Source of the DNA: Urinicoccus massiliensis
Lineage (GTDB): Bacteria > Bacillota > Clostridia > Tissierellales > Peptoniphilaceae
Reading direction: 5' to 3'
NCBI RefSeq assembly: GCF_900120405.1
Contig: NZ_LT635493.1
Coordinates: 844,300-908,299, forward strand
Length of the DNA: 64,000 bases
Shown here: in pieces, positions 25,255-33,580 of the stretch
How positions within the stretch are numbered: the stretch's first letter is position 1
Layout: the number at the start of each line of letters is the position of its first letter
Made by a program: the position numbers and the translations under genes
Notes under the pieces: generated by a model
Seen by the model: only the letters and a program-made list of their open reading frames with translations
Told to the model about the DNA's origin: nothing
The model's database searches: none

Positions 25255-25859
25255 TGAGAGAGAGATTTATTGACGACTTAAACCGTCTAGAAACTTTGAA
25301 TTTTGACATGTTCCGGATGGGGGAACAATCCCTACAACTCCTCCAAAAGCTCATAACAGAAAAAGACCGGACCCTTTGCAATCGAATTTCAGAAATAGAA
25401 GGAGCCATGGACGAAAAGAAAAAGCAAGTGGAAGGCTTGGCCATGGCCCTAATTTTAAGAGAACAACCCGTAGCCCAAGACTTGGCCTTGATTACAGCCT
25501 CCCTAGGGGTTGTAGTAGACCTGGAAAGAATCAGTGACCAGTCCCGAGACATTGCCTTTATTTTAGACCATCCTGGTCAATTGGAAAATAAAGAAATGGA
25601 CAGCCTGGCCAAACTTACCAAGCAGGCCTATGAAATGTTTCGCCTGGCCCGCAGGGGCTTTGTGGAAAAGACCAAGTGCCGGGATTTTTTAGAGAGCATG
25701 GATGACGAAATGGACCAAGGTTTTGAGGATATTAAAAAAGCCTTGAAGGAAAACCCCCATGCCCAGGACCTAGATCTTTTATTGGTGGCAAAATACCTGG
25801 AGAGGATTGGGGACCACTGTGTAAATATCGGGGAATGGGTTGACGCATCCTTGGCCTAG
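25254..25859 (+). CDS. phoU: Phosphate signalling protein PhoU
   Basis: A 201-residue all-helical protein with two PhoU repeats; the metal-binding E/D-x-x-x-D pattern appears in R-I-S-D-Q-S-R-D-I and again in R-I-G-D-H-C-V-N-I near the C-terminus. PhoU lowers PhoR activity when phosphate is plentiful and restrains the Pst transporter. The ATG at 25254 has GGAGG eight bases upstream; a TTG one codon earlier is less likely. It links the transporter to the PhoPR genes that follow. Confidence 0.92.
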   Translation: MRERFIDDLNRLETLNFDMFRMGEQSLQLLQKLITEKDRTLCNRISEIEGAMDEKKKQVEGLAMALILREQPVAQDLALITASLGVVVDLERISDQSRDIAFILDHPGQLENKEMDSLAKLTKQAYEMFRLARRGFVEKTKCRDFLESMDDEMDQGFEDIKKALKENPHAQDLDLLLVAKYLERIGDHCVNIGEWVDASLA

Positions 25860-25873
25860 AAAGGCTCAATTTG

Positions 25874-25882
25874 TGCTATAAT
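25874..25882 (+). promoter_or_regulatory. Extended -10 promoter for phoPR
   Basis: TGC followed by TATAAT (25877-25882), an extended -10 27 bases before the response regulator start. It would give basal expression of phoPR in addition to read-through from pst. Confidence 0.55.
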
Positions 25883-25908
25883 AAAGATAAGAAAGCCGAG
25901 GTGGTGGA

Positions 25909-26571
25909 ATGATTTATGTTGTGGAAGATGACAACAGTATCCGAGAGTTAATTTTATACGCCCTGGAGGGGCAAAATTACGAGGTTAAAGGTTTTGGCAA
26001 GCCCTCTGATTTTTGGAAGGGGATGGAGGAAGAAAAACCTCAATTGATTCTTTTGGATATCATGCTCCCAGAGCAGGATGGGATGGATATTTTAAAAAAA
26101 CTCAAGAGCCAAAGCCAAACCAGGGACCTGCCGGTGATTATGTTGACGGCAAAAGATTCTGAATATGACATGGTTCGAGGCTTGGACACAGGGGCAGACG
26201 ACTATATGACCAAGCCCTTTAGGATGATGGAATTGTTGAGCCGGGTTGGGGCTGTCTTGAGACGGTCCGGGCTGCAAAAGGAGTCTATTTTAAGCCTGGG
26301 GAAGTTGGAAGTGGATCGGTCCCGGCACCTGGCCAAGGTCGACGGCCAAGAAGTGGACTTGACCCCCAAGGAATTTGATATTCTATGGATTCTCATGTCC
26401 CGACCCGGCTATGTCTTTTCCAGAGATACCCTCTTTCAAAGGATTTGGGGGACAGATTTTGCTGGAGAAAGCCGGACTTTAGATGTTCATATGGGGTCTC
26501 TAAGACAAAAACTAGGTCAAGAAAAAGACCACATTCAAACAGTGCGTGGTCTGGGGTATAAGATTCTATGA
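25909..26571 (+). CDS. phoP: PhoP/PhoB-type response regulator
   Basis: A 220-residue OmpR-family regulator. The receiver domain (1-120) has the acidic pair D7-D8, the phosphorylated Asp50 in L-L-D-I-M-L-P, and a conserved lysine in T-K-P-F. The winged-helix DNA-binding domain covers about 128-220. Its place after pstSCAB-phoU and before a PhoR-like kinase argues for phosphate control. It overlaps the kinase gene by four bases (ATGA). GAGGTGG precedes the start. Confidence 0.9.
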   Translation: MIYVVEDDNSIRELILYALEGQNYEVKGFGKPSDFWKGMEEEKPQLILLDIMLPEQDGMDILKKLKSQSQTRDLPVIMLTAKDSEYDMVRGLDTGADDYMTKPFRMMELLSRVGAVLRRSGLQKESILSLGKLEVDRSRHLAKVDGQEVDLTPKEFDILWILMSRPGYVFSRDTLFQRIWGTDFAGESRTLDVHMGSLRQKLGQEKDHIQTVRGLGYKIL

Positions 26572-28238
26572 AGGGAAAACTCAGCAAGCAAATTTTTACC
26601 TCTATCCTAAAAATCAGCGGCCTGGTTCTTCTGGCCTGCCTGGTCCTTGGTGGAGGTATTTTTTACTATGGTTACAACCACCGTATCCAACAAGAACTCT
26701 ATAAACAAGCTCTTTACCTTTCTTATACCATCAATGGGAAAAAGCCTGGGGAGATTCAAAAGCTGCCTGAAAACAAAGACCGGGTGACCCTTCTAGATCG
26801 TAACGGTCGGGTCCTTTATGACAACCAGGTAGACCCCAGTCATTTAAGAAGTCACTATGACCGGCTGGAATTTCAAAAGGCCCTTAAGGAGGGATTTGGC
26901 TTTGTCCGCCGTTTCTCTACTACCATGGATAAGCAGACTATCAACTATGCCTACAAGATGCCTGATGGCCGAGTCTTAAGGGTTTCTAAACAGGTAGACA
27001 GCCTCTTTAACCCCTTTCTCCAAGGGATCATTCCCTTGGCCATTGTTTTAGGTTTTCTCCTTCTCTTAACCAGCCTTGCAGCAAAACAATTAGTCCAAGA
27101 AATTGTCCGGCCCATTAACCATATTGACCTGGACCATCCCACTGACCAGGCCCTCTATGAAGAAATTTGGCCCTTGGTTCAAAGGATTTCCATGCAAAAT
27201 AAGGCCCTGGACAGGACCCTGGCTCGGGAAAGGGAAAGGCAGGAGGAATTCCAATGGATGGTGGACCACATGTCTGAAGGACTCCTCTTGGTGGATGACA
27301 AGGAGAGGATCGTCTCCTTTAACAACAGCGCCCTCTACCTCCTAGAAGGCCACAAGGTTAGACGGGGAGAACACTTTCGAAATCTGCGGGTGGACCCAGG
27401 TTTGGAAATGGATATCCGGTCCGGCCTCCAGGGCCACCGGAGTCGGAAGATTTTTAAAAGAGAAAACGGCAGCTATGAAATCAACATCCATCCCATTGCT
27501 CAAAATGACCGGATTAGCGGTGCTGTTGTCCTAGTTTTAGACGTAACCCAAAGGGAAGAGCTGGAACAATACCGCCGGGAATTTACGGCCAATGTCAGCC
27601 ACGAACTCAAGACTCCCCTAACCTCCATTATGGGTTTTGGAGAACTCTTGGGCCAGGGCTTAGTTAAAGACCAAGACATCCACCGGGTAGGCAACCGAAT
27701 TGAGTCAGAAGCCAAACGACTTATGGACCTGGTATCTGACCTCTTGAAACTCTCTCAAATTGAAGAAGGGGGAGACATCTTTAAAAAGGGTTGCTTTAGC
27801 CCTCAAGAAGTAATCCAATCCGTCCTGGACCACCTCAAGGAAATTGCTGAAAAGAAGGACATCCAGTTGATTTTTTCCGGAGAAAGTAGTACATTGGTGG
27901 GGCAAAAAAAGTTATTTTACGAAATGGTTTATAACCTAGTGGACAACGGAATTAAGTATGCCAAGGGCCCAGGCTATGTCCAAGTGGACTTAGAGGAAGA
28001 CTTAAACAGCATCCAATTATGGGTCAAAGACAATGGCCCGGGAATTGAACCCGAGGACCAACCACGGATCTTTGAACGCTTTTACCGGGGGGACAAGTCC
28101 CACTCTTCAGAAATCAAGGGGACGGGGCTGGGGCTATCTATTGTCAAGCATGCAGTAAAGGTATTTGAGGGAACCATTGACTTAAAAAGTTCCAGTAATG
28201 GAACCACTTTTCACATGGAATTTCCCAAAACCCGTTGA
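26568..28238 (+). CDS. phoR: PhoR-type sensor histidine kinase
   Basis: A 556-residue kinase: membrane segments near residues 12-35 and 145-165 bracket an extracytoplasmic region, then come a HAMP-like stretch, a PAS domain (about 225-330), the dimerisation helix with the phospho-accepting histidine near 345 (N-V-S-H-E-L-K-T-P-L-T) and an ATPase domain with N-box N-G-I-K-Y and G-T-G-L-G-L-S. It is the likely partner of the preceding regulator. Its context (pst-phoU upstream, Pho-box promoter) points to phosphate starvation sensing. Confidence 0.9.
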   Translation: MKGKLSKQIFTSILKISGLVLLACLVLGGGIFYYGYNHRIQQELYKQALYLSYTINGKKPGEIQKLPENKDRVTLLDRNGRVLYDNQVDPSHLRSHYDRLEFQKALKEGFGFVRRFSTTMDKQTINYAYKMPDGRVLRVSKQVDSLFNPFLQGIIPLAIVLGFLLLLTSLAAKQLVQEIVRPINHIDLDHPTDQALYEEIWPLVQRISMQNKALDRTLARERERQEEFQWMVDHMSEGLLLVDDKERIVSFNNSALYLLEGHKVRRGEHFRNLRVDPGLEMDIRSGLQGHRSRKIFKRENGSYEINIHPIAQNDRISGAVVLVLDVTQREELEQYRREFTANVSHELKTPLTSIMGFGELLGQGLVKDQDIHRVGNRIESEAKRLMDLVSDLLKLSQIEEGGDIFKKGCFSPQEVIQSVLDHLKEIAEKKDIQLIFSGESSTLVGQKKLFYEMVYNLVDNGIKYAKGPGYVQVDLEEDLNSIQLWVKDNGPGIEPEDQPRIFERFYRGDKSHSSEIKGTGLGLSIVKHAVKVFEGTIDLKSSSNGTTFHMEFPKTR

Positions 28239-28268
28239 TCCACTGGCTAGAATCAAGGAGGATTGGGA

Positions 28269-28652
28269 ATGAAATTTAAACAAGGGCAAGAATTTACCTA
28301 TGAAAGAAGCTTTACAAAAGAAGATGTAAAAGGTTTTATTGACCTGGCCCACTACACCGGTCGCCACCATGAGGAGGAAAACCAAGATGGAGAGGTTATG
28401 ATCCAGGGCCTTTTAACGGCAACCCTCCCCACCAGCCTGGGAGGTCAGTACGACCTCTTGGTCTACCAAATGCACTATAACCTGACCAAGCCCGTCTATA
28501 CCGGGGACCACATTGTCTGTCGAATCCGGGTGGACCAGGCGGAGGAAAAAAGGGGCAGGGTCTACTACAAGCTGGGCTTTTCTTGCAAGAACCAAAAAAA
28601 CCAGGAGGTCTTGTCTGGCTACCTCAAGGCCATTGAATTAAATTTTGACTAA
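28269..28652 (+). CDS. MaoC-like hotdog-fold protein
   Basis: A 127-residue protein that fits the single hotdog domain of MaoC-like (R)-hydratases: the opening F-K-x-G-Q-E-F-x-Y-x-R-x-F-T-K-E-D-V and the G-D-H-I strand near residue 82 are typical. The usual catalytic D-x-N-P-x-H is not preserved (T-G-R-H-H-E-E-E stands there), so activity is uncertain. ATG at 28269 has AAGGAGGA six bases before. It follows the kinase gene by 30 bases but no functional link is evident. Confidence 0.6.
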   Translation: MKFKQGQEFTYERSFTKEDVKGFIDLAHYTGRHHEEENQDGEVMIQGLLTATLPTSLGGQYDLLVYQMHYNLTKPVYTGDHIVCRIRVDQAEEKRGRVYYKLGFSCKNQKNQEVLSGYLKAIELNFD

Positions 28653-28672
28653 GGATAAACCTTGAGATGGTT

Positions 28673-29692
28673 TTATTTTAGGATCTTAAGGATTGTGTCA
28701 CAGGATTTTTTAATATCTTCATTAAAGACTTTATAAAAAATTTTGTCCTTATTGATAGAGTAATTGGCGTCATAGTATTTGATCATCAAGTCTTTAATAA
28801 TAAGGTCGAAGTTTTCTTCATCCAGCAACTTCAAATAATTTTCGTATCTCTTTGGATTTATATACCTCTTTAAATGTTCAAATGCCGAGATAATCTCTTC
28901 TTTTTTCTCCAATCCATAGTCACTTAAATAGTCGGACTTAATTCGCTCTGCCCTTCTTTCAATGGTGTCCTCAATTAAAAAAACTTTATCCGTTTGCGCC
29001 ATGGCCCTTATAAGTTTCGCAGGAAGATTTAGGCTTCCTATGCGTGGGGACTCTCCCTCTACAAAGACCGGACCTTGTTTAAAACTCTTAAAGCTTTCCA
29101 TAAGCTCCGACTCAAAGGTCTTTTGAGAAGGCTGCAAGCCCATGCCTACTCCCCCAAAGAGGGAGCCCCTGTGTCTTGCAAGGCCTTCAAGGTCAAGGAC
29201 ATTCTCCCCGCGCTTCCTGAGCTCCTTTAAAATTTCCGTCTTGCCACAGCCGGTGTAGCCCTTAAGGACCACATACTTGTAGTCCTGAAAGGTGTCCATA
29301 AAGTTAAGGACATATCTTCTATAGGACTTGTATCCATGATTTAACTTGTAGACCTTGTGTCCCAGGGTCTTTAAGAGATTAAAAAGTGCAGTAGAGCGAA
29401 AACCTCCCCTAGAACAAAAGAGGACAACTTCATGGTCTTCTTCCATTTGGGAAATGCGCCTATAGTAATCCGTAAGCTTAGGTGCAAAAAACTCCACACC
29501 TTTTTCCTTTGCTCCCTTTATATCTCCTGATACATAGAGAGTACCTACAATTTTTCTCTCCTCATTTGAAAGTAGAGGCATGGATATGGCTCCTAAAATT
29601 GTTCCGTCTTCAAACTCTTCTTCACTTCGCAAGTCAATAAAGATAGGATTTTTAAATTTTAAAATTTCTTCATAATCTGTCGCTTTAAACAT
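28673..29692 (-). CDS. mnmH: tRNA 2-selenouridine synthase MnmH (SelU)
   Basis: A 339-residue enzyme with an N-terminal rhodanese domain, catalytic cysteine in L-F-C-S-R-G-G-F-R-S-T (about residue 93), and a C-terminal P-loop domain with Walker A G-Y-T-G-C-G-K-T (about 145). It converts the wobble 2-thiouridine of Lys, Glu and Gln tRNAs to 2-selenouridine, using selenophosphate and a geranyl intermediate. It is divergent from selD, which makes selenophosphate, with only about 60 bases between them. The coding sequence is clearly more AT-rich than the genes before it. Confidence 0.92.
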   Translation of the reverse strand: MFKATDYEEILKFKNPIFIDLRSEEEFEDGTILGAISMPLLSNEERKIVGTLYVSGDIKGAKEKGVEFFAPKLTDYYRRISQMEEDHEVVLFCSRGGFRSTALFNLLKTLGHKVYKLNHGYKSYRRYVLNFMDTFQDYKYVVLKGYTGCGKTEILKELRKRGENVLDLEGLARHRGSLFGGVGMGLQPSQKTFESELMESFKSFKQGPVFVEGESPRIGSLNLPAKLIRAMAQTDKVFLIEDTIERRAERIKSDYLSDYGLEKKEEIISAFEHLKRYINPKRYENYLKLLDEENFDLIIKDLMIKYYDANYSINKDKIFYKVFNEDIKKSCDTILKILK

Positions 29693-29755
29693 AGTTTTAT
29701 TATAGTAGTTTTAAAAATTTTTTTAAAGTGTTATAGTGAGTGTAGAGGTGAAATG
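29693..29755. promoter_or_regulatory. Divergent promoter region mnmH / selD
   Basis: About 60 very AT-rich bases separate the two starts. TTATAGTG (29730-29737) is a -10 candidate toward selD and TATAATA on the minus strand (around 29698-29704) toward mnmH. Neither has a strong -35. Confidence 0.5.
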
Positions 29756-30757
29756 ATGAAGCTTCAAGTATGCGGAGGTTGTAATGCAAAAATTTCAGCT
29801 TCCTCTTTAAAAGCAACTTTAGACCTATTGGAAGTATTTAAGAGAAAGGAAGTCCTGGAAGGATTTGCAAAAAATGACGATGCCGCCATTATAAAATTAA
29901 GTGACGATATGGCAGTGGCACTTACCTGTGACTTCTTTCCTCCAATGGTAGAAGACCCCTTTGCCTTTGGAGAAATTGCAGCGGCCAATGCCCTGTCAGA
30001 TATTTATGCCATGGGTGGCGAGCCTGTGGCCGCACTTAACTTAGTCTGCTTTCCAGAAGAGGAAGACAGAAGTATTTTGGAAGAAATATTAAAGGGCGGA
30101 GCGGGAAAACTTAAAGAGGCCCAGTGTAGCTTGGTGGGGGGCCATTCCATTCACGACCCGCGGATAAAATATGGACTTTGTGTCATGGGAACTTTAAATC
30201 CCAAAAAAATTTACACCAACAACTCTTCAAGAGTGGGGGACAAATTAATACTTACAAAGCCCTTGGGAGTTTCCCTACTCTCATCTGCAAGGACTGTGGG
30301 TGAATGTGAGGACAAGTACTTTAAAGGTGCAGTGGAATCCATGAGGACCTTAAACAAGTATGCCTGGGAAATACTTAAAAAGTATAAAGTAAATGCCATG
30401 ACCGATGTGACAGGCTTCGGCCTCATAGGCCACTTAAGTGAAATGGTCTCAGACACAGCTGTAATTTATTCAAAGAATTTAAACATACTTCCCGGGGCCA
30501 AGGAGGCTGCAGAAGAATTTCTCTTTACCGCAGGAGGTCAGCGCAACAGAAAGTCTTACGGCGACTTGGTGGACTTTGAAATCCAGGACTTTGCCTTGGA
30601 AGAAGTCCTTTTTGACCCTCAAACATCAGGTGGACTTTTGGCAGCAGTTTCAGAAGACGGAGATAAAGTTTTGGAAGAGTTGAAGGCTGCAGGAATTCCC
30701 GCAGCAATTGTGGGAGAAATAATTCCCCCTCAAGATAAAAAAATAATAGTGAGGTAA
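29756..30757 (+). CDS. selD: Selenophosphate synthetase (selenide, water dikinase)
   Basis: A 333-residue ATP-dependent enzyme that makes selenophosphate from selenide. The N-terminal catalytic loop reads C-G-G-C-N-A-K, with Cys9 and Lys12 in the places of E. coli Cys17 and Lys20; it is the cysteine form, with no in-frame TGA. The D-D-A-A-I segment and the later D-V-T-G-F-G-L-I-G-H motif are typical. The second of two adjacent ATGs is preferred because GAGG then lies seven bases ahead. Genes for selenocysteine insertion (selA, selB, selC) are not in the window. Confidence 0.94.
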   Translation: MKLQVCGGCNAKISASSLKATLDLLEVFKRKEVLEGFAKNDDAAIIKLSDDMAVALTCDFFPPMVEDPFAFGEIAAANALSDIYAMGGEPVAALNLVCFPEEEDRSILEEILKGGAGKLKEAQCSLVGGHSIHDPRIKYGLCVMGTLNPKKIYTNNSSRVGDKLILTKPLGVSLLSSARTVGECEDKYFKGAVESMRTLNKYAWEILKKYKVNAMTDVTGFGLIGHLSEMVSDTAVIYSKNLNILPGAKEAAEEFLFTAGGQRNRKSYGDLVDFEIQDFALEEVLFDPQTSGGLLAAVSEDGDKVLEELKAAGIPAAIVGEIIPPQDKKIIVR

Positions 30758-30760
30758 AAA

Positions 30761-31339
30761 ATGAAAGAAATCGATGCACTTGGACTTCTTTGCCCAAGAC
30801 CTGTAATACTTGCGAAAAAGTTAATTAAAGAAGAAAAGCCCGAGGAATTTGTAGTCCTGGTAGATAATGAAATCGCCACGGAAAATCTCTCCAAGATGGC
30901 GGACCAATTGGGCTACGACACAAGGGTGGAAAAGGAAGACAAGGTCTACAAGGTAAACTTTAAAAAAAATAAGGACAAAAAGCTTGAACAAGACTACAAC
31001 AAGGACGAATTTATTGTCGTCTTTTCATCAGATGAACTTGGCCTAGGGGATGAGGAATTTTCCAAAAAACTTTTGGAAGGATTTGTCTACTCCCTTTCGG
31101 AAAAAGACCAAGTCCCCACCTATGTAGTCCTTTACAATCGCGGTGTTAGACTTTCCACAATTAATGAAAACACTGTAGCCGACCTTAAAAAGTTGGAAGC
31201 AAGGGGCACGACTGTCCTCTCCTGCGGTCTTTGCCTAGGCAACTACAAGTTAAAAGAGGAGCTTAAGGTGGGGCAAGTGACAAATATGGACAAGATTGTA
31301 GACCTGCAAATACGCTACAGGACAGTGAAGCCCTGTTGA
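30761..31339 (+). CDS. yedF: Selenium metabolism protein YedF (TusA-like + DsrE-like)
   Basis: A 192-residue two-domain protein. Residues 1-70 form a TusA/SirA-like domain with the G-L-L-C-P-R-P motif and its conserved cysteine; residues 85-192 form a DsrE-like domain with C-G-L-C-L-G-N-Y. YedF proteins are found next to selD and DUF3343 genes in selenium users and are thought to handle reactive selenium or sulfur, though the reaction is not established. It starts four bases after selD stops and overlaps the next gene by four. Confidence 0.88.
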   Translation: MKEIDALGLLCPRPVILAKKLIKEEKPEEFVVLVDNEIATENLSKMADQLGYDTRVEKEDKVYKVNFKKNKDKKLEQDYNKDEFIVVFSSDELGLGDEEFSKKLLEGFVYSLSEKDQVPTYVVLYNRGVRLSTINENTVADLKKLEARGTTVLSCGLCLGNYKLKEELKVGQVTNMDKIVDLQIRYRTVKPC

Positions 31340-31542
31340 CTTACAAACTTTTAACCTTTAAGTCGGCAAACCATGCCATGGAAGCGGAGAAAAAGACCAA
31401 GGACTTAAAGACCCGCCTCATCACCCTCCCCTCTTGGATCACATCGGACTGCGGCTTCGGTCTTAAAGTGGGAGAAAATTTGGAGGCCGTTGTAAAAATT
31501 TTAGGCAGAGAAAATATAGAAGGAATTTACGATCTCAAATGA
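31336..31542 (+). CDS. DUF3343 small protein, putative Se/S carrier
   Basis: A 68-residue protein of the DUF3343 family, recognisable by its F-x-S-x-x-x-A-M-x-A-E start, L-P-x-x-x-x-S-D-C-G-x-G-L-K core and a single cysteine in S-D-C-G. These proteins co-occur with selD and yedF and are proposed selenium or sulfur carriers, without biochemical proof. Start codon TTG at 31336 overlaps the stop of yedF, and its own stop overlaps the ATG of the NifS-like gene, so the whole set is translationally coupled. Confidence 0.85.
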   Translation: MTYKLLTFKSANHAMEAEKKTKDLKTRLITLPSWITSDCGFGLKVGENLEAVVKILGRENIEGIYDLK

Positions 31543-32663
31543 TTTACTTGGACAATGCATCCACAAGTTTAATAAAACCTGAGTCAGTAGGCCTTGCCGT
31601 TATGGAAGGCATAAACTCTCGTCATTTTGCAAACCCCAACAGAGGCTCCTATGAAATGTCTTTAAACTCTTTAAGAGCCCTTTACGATTTAAGAGAAGAG
31701 TTGGGCGAACTTTTCGGCGTGGAGGCACTGAAGGTGGCCCTCTGTGCAAATGTCACCACTGCCCTTAACTTGGTTTTCAATGCACTTTTACATGAAAAAG
31801 ACCACATAATCACTTCAATGGCAGAACACAATTCCGTCCTTCGTCCTTTAAATCACTTAAAACTTAAAGGAGTGGAAGTGTCCTACCTGCCTTTAGCAGG
31901 AGATAAAATCGACTTAAGCTACCTAGATAAACTCCTTCAAAAAAACACAAAGGCAGTGTGTCTTACAGCAATGTCAAATGTATCGGGACAGGTTACCCAC
32001 TTAAAAACCGCGGCAGACTTTTGTAAAAAACACGGACTTATTTTAATCGTAGACGGAGCACAGGCTGCAGGTACCATGGACTTAAATTTAAAAGATTTTG
32101 ACCGCACCGTCCTTTGTTTCACGGGCCACAAGTCCCTTTACGGACCGGAGGGCACGGGAGGCATTGCCCTAAAAGGAGATATAAAATTTGAAGAAGTCTT
32201 CTCAGGCGGTGGCGGAAATTCAAATGACGACCACCAAAGCCCATTTATGCCTGACATCTTTGAATACGGCACTATAAATGTCCATTCCAACCTAGGACTT
32301 TTGGCTGGAGTAAGGTATCTAAAGTCAATAGGCCTTGATAAAATTTCAAGAGACCTCTTTGAACTTTCATCCTACCTTTACAAGTCCTTGAAGTCTTTGG
32401 AAGGCCTAAGGCTTTATGGAGACCACGCCGATCCCCACGGCCCCATTGTGTCCTTTAACTACAAGGACTATTCTTCAGAGGAAGTGGCGGACCTACTTTG
32501 GCAAAGGGGAGAGATTGCCACCAGGGCGAAACTTCACTGTGCCCCTCTTTTTCACAAGGCCATGGGCACGGATAAAAGAGGTATGGTGCGAGTGTCCCTC
32601 TCCACCTTCAACAGCCTTGAAGACGTGGACAAACTGATTGAAAAATTAAAAAATATCCCTTAA
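31539..32663 (+). CDS. NifS-like cysteine desulfurase / selenocysteine lyase family protein
   Basis: A 374-residue class-V aminotransferase-fold enzyme. The PLP lysine lies in F-T-G-H-K-S-L-Y-G-P, the cofactor-ring stacking histidine in A-E-H-N-S, and the mobile-loop cysteine in L-H-C-A-P-L. This family (related to Enterococcus EF2568) sits beside selD and DUF3343 genes in selenium-using bacteria, where it probably frees selenium from selenocysteine or sulfur from cysteine. A terminator follows about 70 bases after the stop. Confidence 0.88.
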   Translation: MIYLDNASTSLIKPESVGLAVMEGINSRHFANPNRGSYEMSLNSLRALYDLREELGELFGVEALKVALCANVTTALNLVFNALLHEKDHIITSMAEHNSVLRPLNHLKLKGVEVSYLPLAGDKIDLSYLDKLLQKNTKAVCLTAMSNVSGQVTHLKTAADFCKKHGLILIVDGAQAAGTMDLNLKDFDRTVLCFTGHKSLYGPEGTGGIALKGDIKFEEVFSGGGGNSNDDHQSPFMPDIFEYGTINVHSNLGLLAGVRYLKSIGLDKISRDLFELSSYLYKSLKSLEGLRLYGDHADPHGPIVSFNYKDYSSEEVADLLWQRGEIATRAKLHCAPLFHKAMGTDKRGMVRVSLSTFNSLEDVDKLIEKLKNIP

Positions 32664-32727
32664 TTACAAGTGGATATTAGTCTAAAATTTTTTAAACCAT
32701 TCTAAAGAATATAGTCCCCATGGACAT

Positions 32728-32760
32728 AAAAAAGCTATGGTAATACCATAGCTTTTTTTG
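32728..32760 (+). terminator. Terminator of the selenium operon
   Basis: AAAAGCTATGGT and ACCATAGCTTTT form a perfect stem with a three-base loop and a T run. Confidence 0.92.
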
Positions 32761-32774
32761 TCATTTGATGACTT

Positions 32775-33515
32775 TAGTCAGTTGAGCACGCAAAGCGTGC
32801 GAAACAAAAAACTACCCGCTATGCGGGTAGGCAACAAAAGGTTATACCAAAAATCACCTCAGCATTATAATAGAGTTGTTCAGACCTAAAATAATGAAGA
32901 GGTGACTTAAATGGCTCAAAAGGCAAATTCATTATCACACACAAAGTGGATGTGTAAATATCATATTGTCTTTACACCAAAGTATAGACGAAAAATAGTA
33001 TTTAATCAATACCGAGATAGTTTGGGAGAAATATTTAGGACATTATGCAAATACAAAGGAGTAGAAATAATAGAAGGACATTTAATGCCAGATCATGTGC
33101 ATATGTTAGTTAGTATTCCCCCAAAAATATCAGTGTCAAGTTTCATGGGATACTTGAAAGGAAAAAGTGCACTAATGATGTTTGACAAGCATGCAAACCT
33201 AAAATACAAATTTGGAAACAGACATTTTTGGGCAGAGGGATATTATGTAAGTACGGTAGGATTGAATGAACAAACAATAGCAAAGTATATAAGAGAGCAA
33301 GAGCAACACGACATAGCAATGGATAAATTAAGTGTAAAAGAATACGAAGATCCATTCAAAAGAAGATGAAGTAAAGCCCTTTCAGGGCTAGCTAAAGAGG
33401 CAAAAACAATAAGGTTTGAACAAAGTGAAAACCAGCGCCTTGAGACGCTGGTTGGTATTACTCGGGCTTATAGCCCGTGATCAAACCACCCGTTTGACGG
33501 GTGGTTATGATTTGT
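32775..33515 (+). mobile_element. IS200/IS605-type element with tnpA only
   Basis: One Y1 transposase gene is flanked by clusters of hairpins. Left: GCACGC/GCGTGC (32786-32800) and CTACCCGC/GCGGGTAG (32812-32830). Right: AGCCCT/AGGGCT (33375-33389), ACCAGCG/CGCTGGT (33431-33452), CGGGCT/AGCCCG (33463-33477) and AACCACCCGT/ACGGGTGGTT (33484-33506). IS200-type elements end in such structures instead of inverted repeats, so the exact ends cannot be fixed here. No tnpB is present. Confidence 0.85.
32911..33369 (+). CDS. tnpA: IS200/IS605-family transposase TnpA (Y1 HUH)
   Basis: A 152-residue HUH single-strand transposase. The metal-binding pair is His62 and His64 in P-D-H-V-H-M-L, and the nucleophilic tyrosine is Tyr126 in I-A-K-Y-I-R-E-Q-E. 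Length and motifs are complete. GAGGTGA (32899-32905) is its ribosome site; the exact complement TCACCTC lies at 32854-32860, so a read-through transcript could hide the site. A TATAAT at 32866-32871 could start a transcript that lacks this complement. Confidence 0.95.
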   Translation: MAQKANSLSHTKWMCKYHIVFTPKYRRKIVFNQYRDSLGEIFRTLCKYKGVEIIEGHLMPDHVHMLVSIPPKISVSSFMGYLKGKSALMMFDKHANLKYKFGNRHFWAEGYYVSTVGLNEQTIAKYIREQEQHDIAMDKLSVKEYEDPFKRR

Positions 33516-33552
33516 GGGCCTAAAAAACGAAAAGAGCTCTCAAGTGCAAATG

Positions 33553-33561
33553 TGGTATAAT
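33553..33561 (+). promoter_or_regulatory. Extended -10 promoter of the walRK operon
   Basis: TGG followed by TATAAT (33556-33561), 20 bases before the walR start. No clear -35 is seen; the upstream sequence belongs to the IS200 end. Confidence 0.55.
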
Positions 33562-33580
33562 AATAAAAAAGGGGGTTTCT

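Noticed and set aside
29756-29800. Selenocysteine form of SelD
   Set aside because: The catalytic position is an ordinary TGT cysteine codon; no in-frame TGA occurs in the gene.
33370-33515. CRISPR-like repeats at the IS200 right end
   Set aside because: The repeated palindromes differ in sequence and spacing and are hairpins of the element's end; no cas genes occur in the window.
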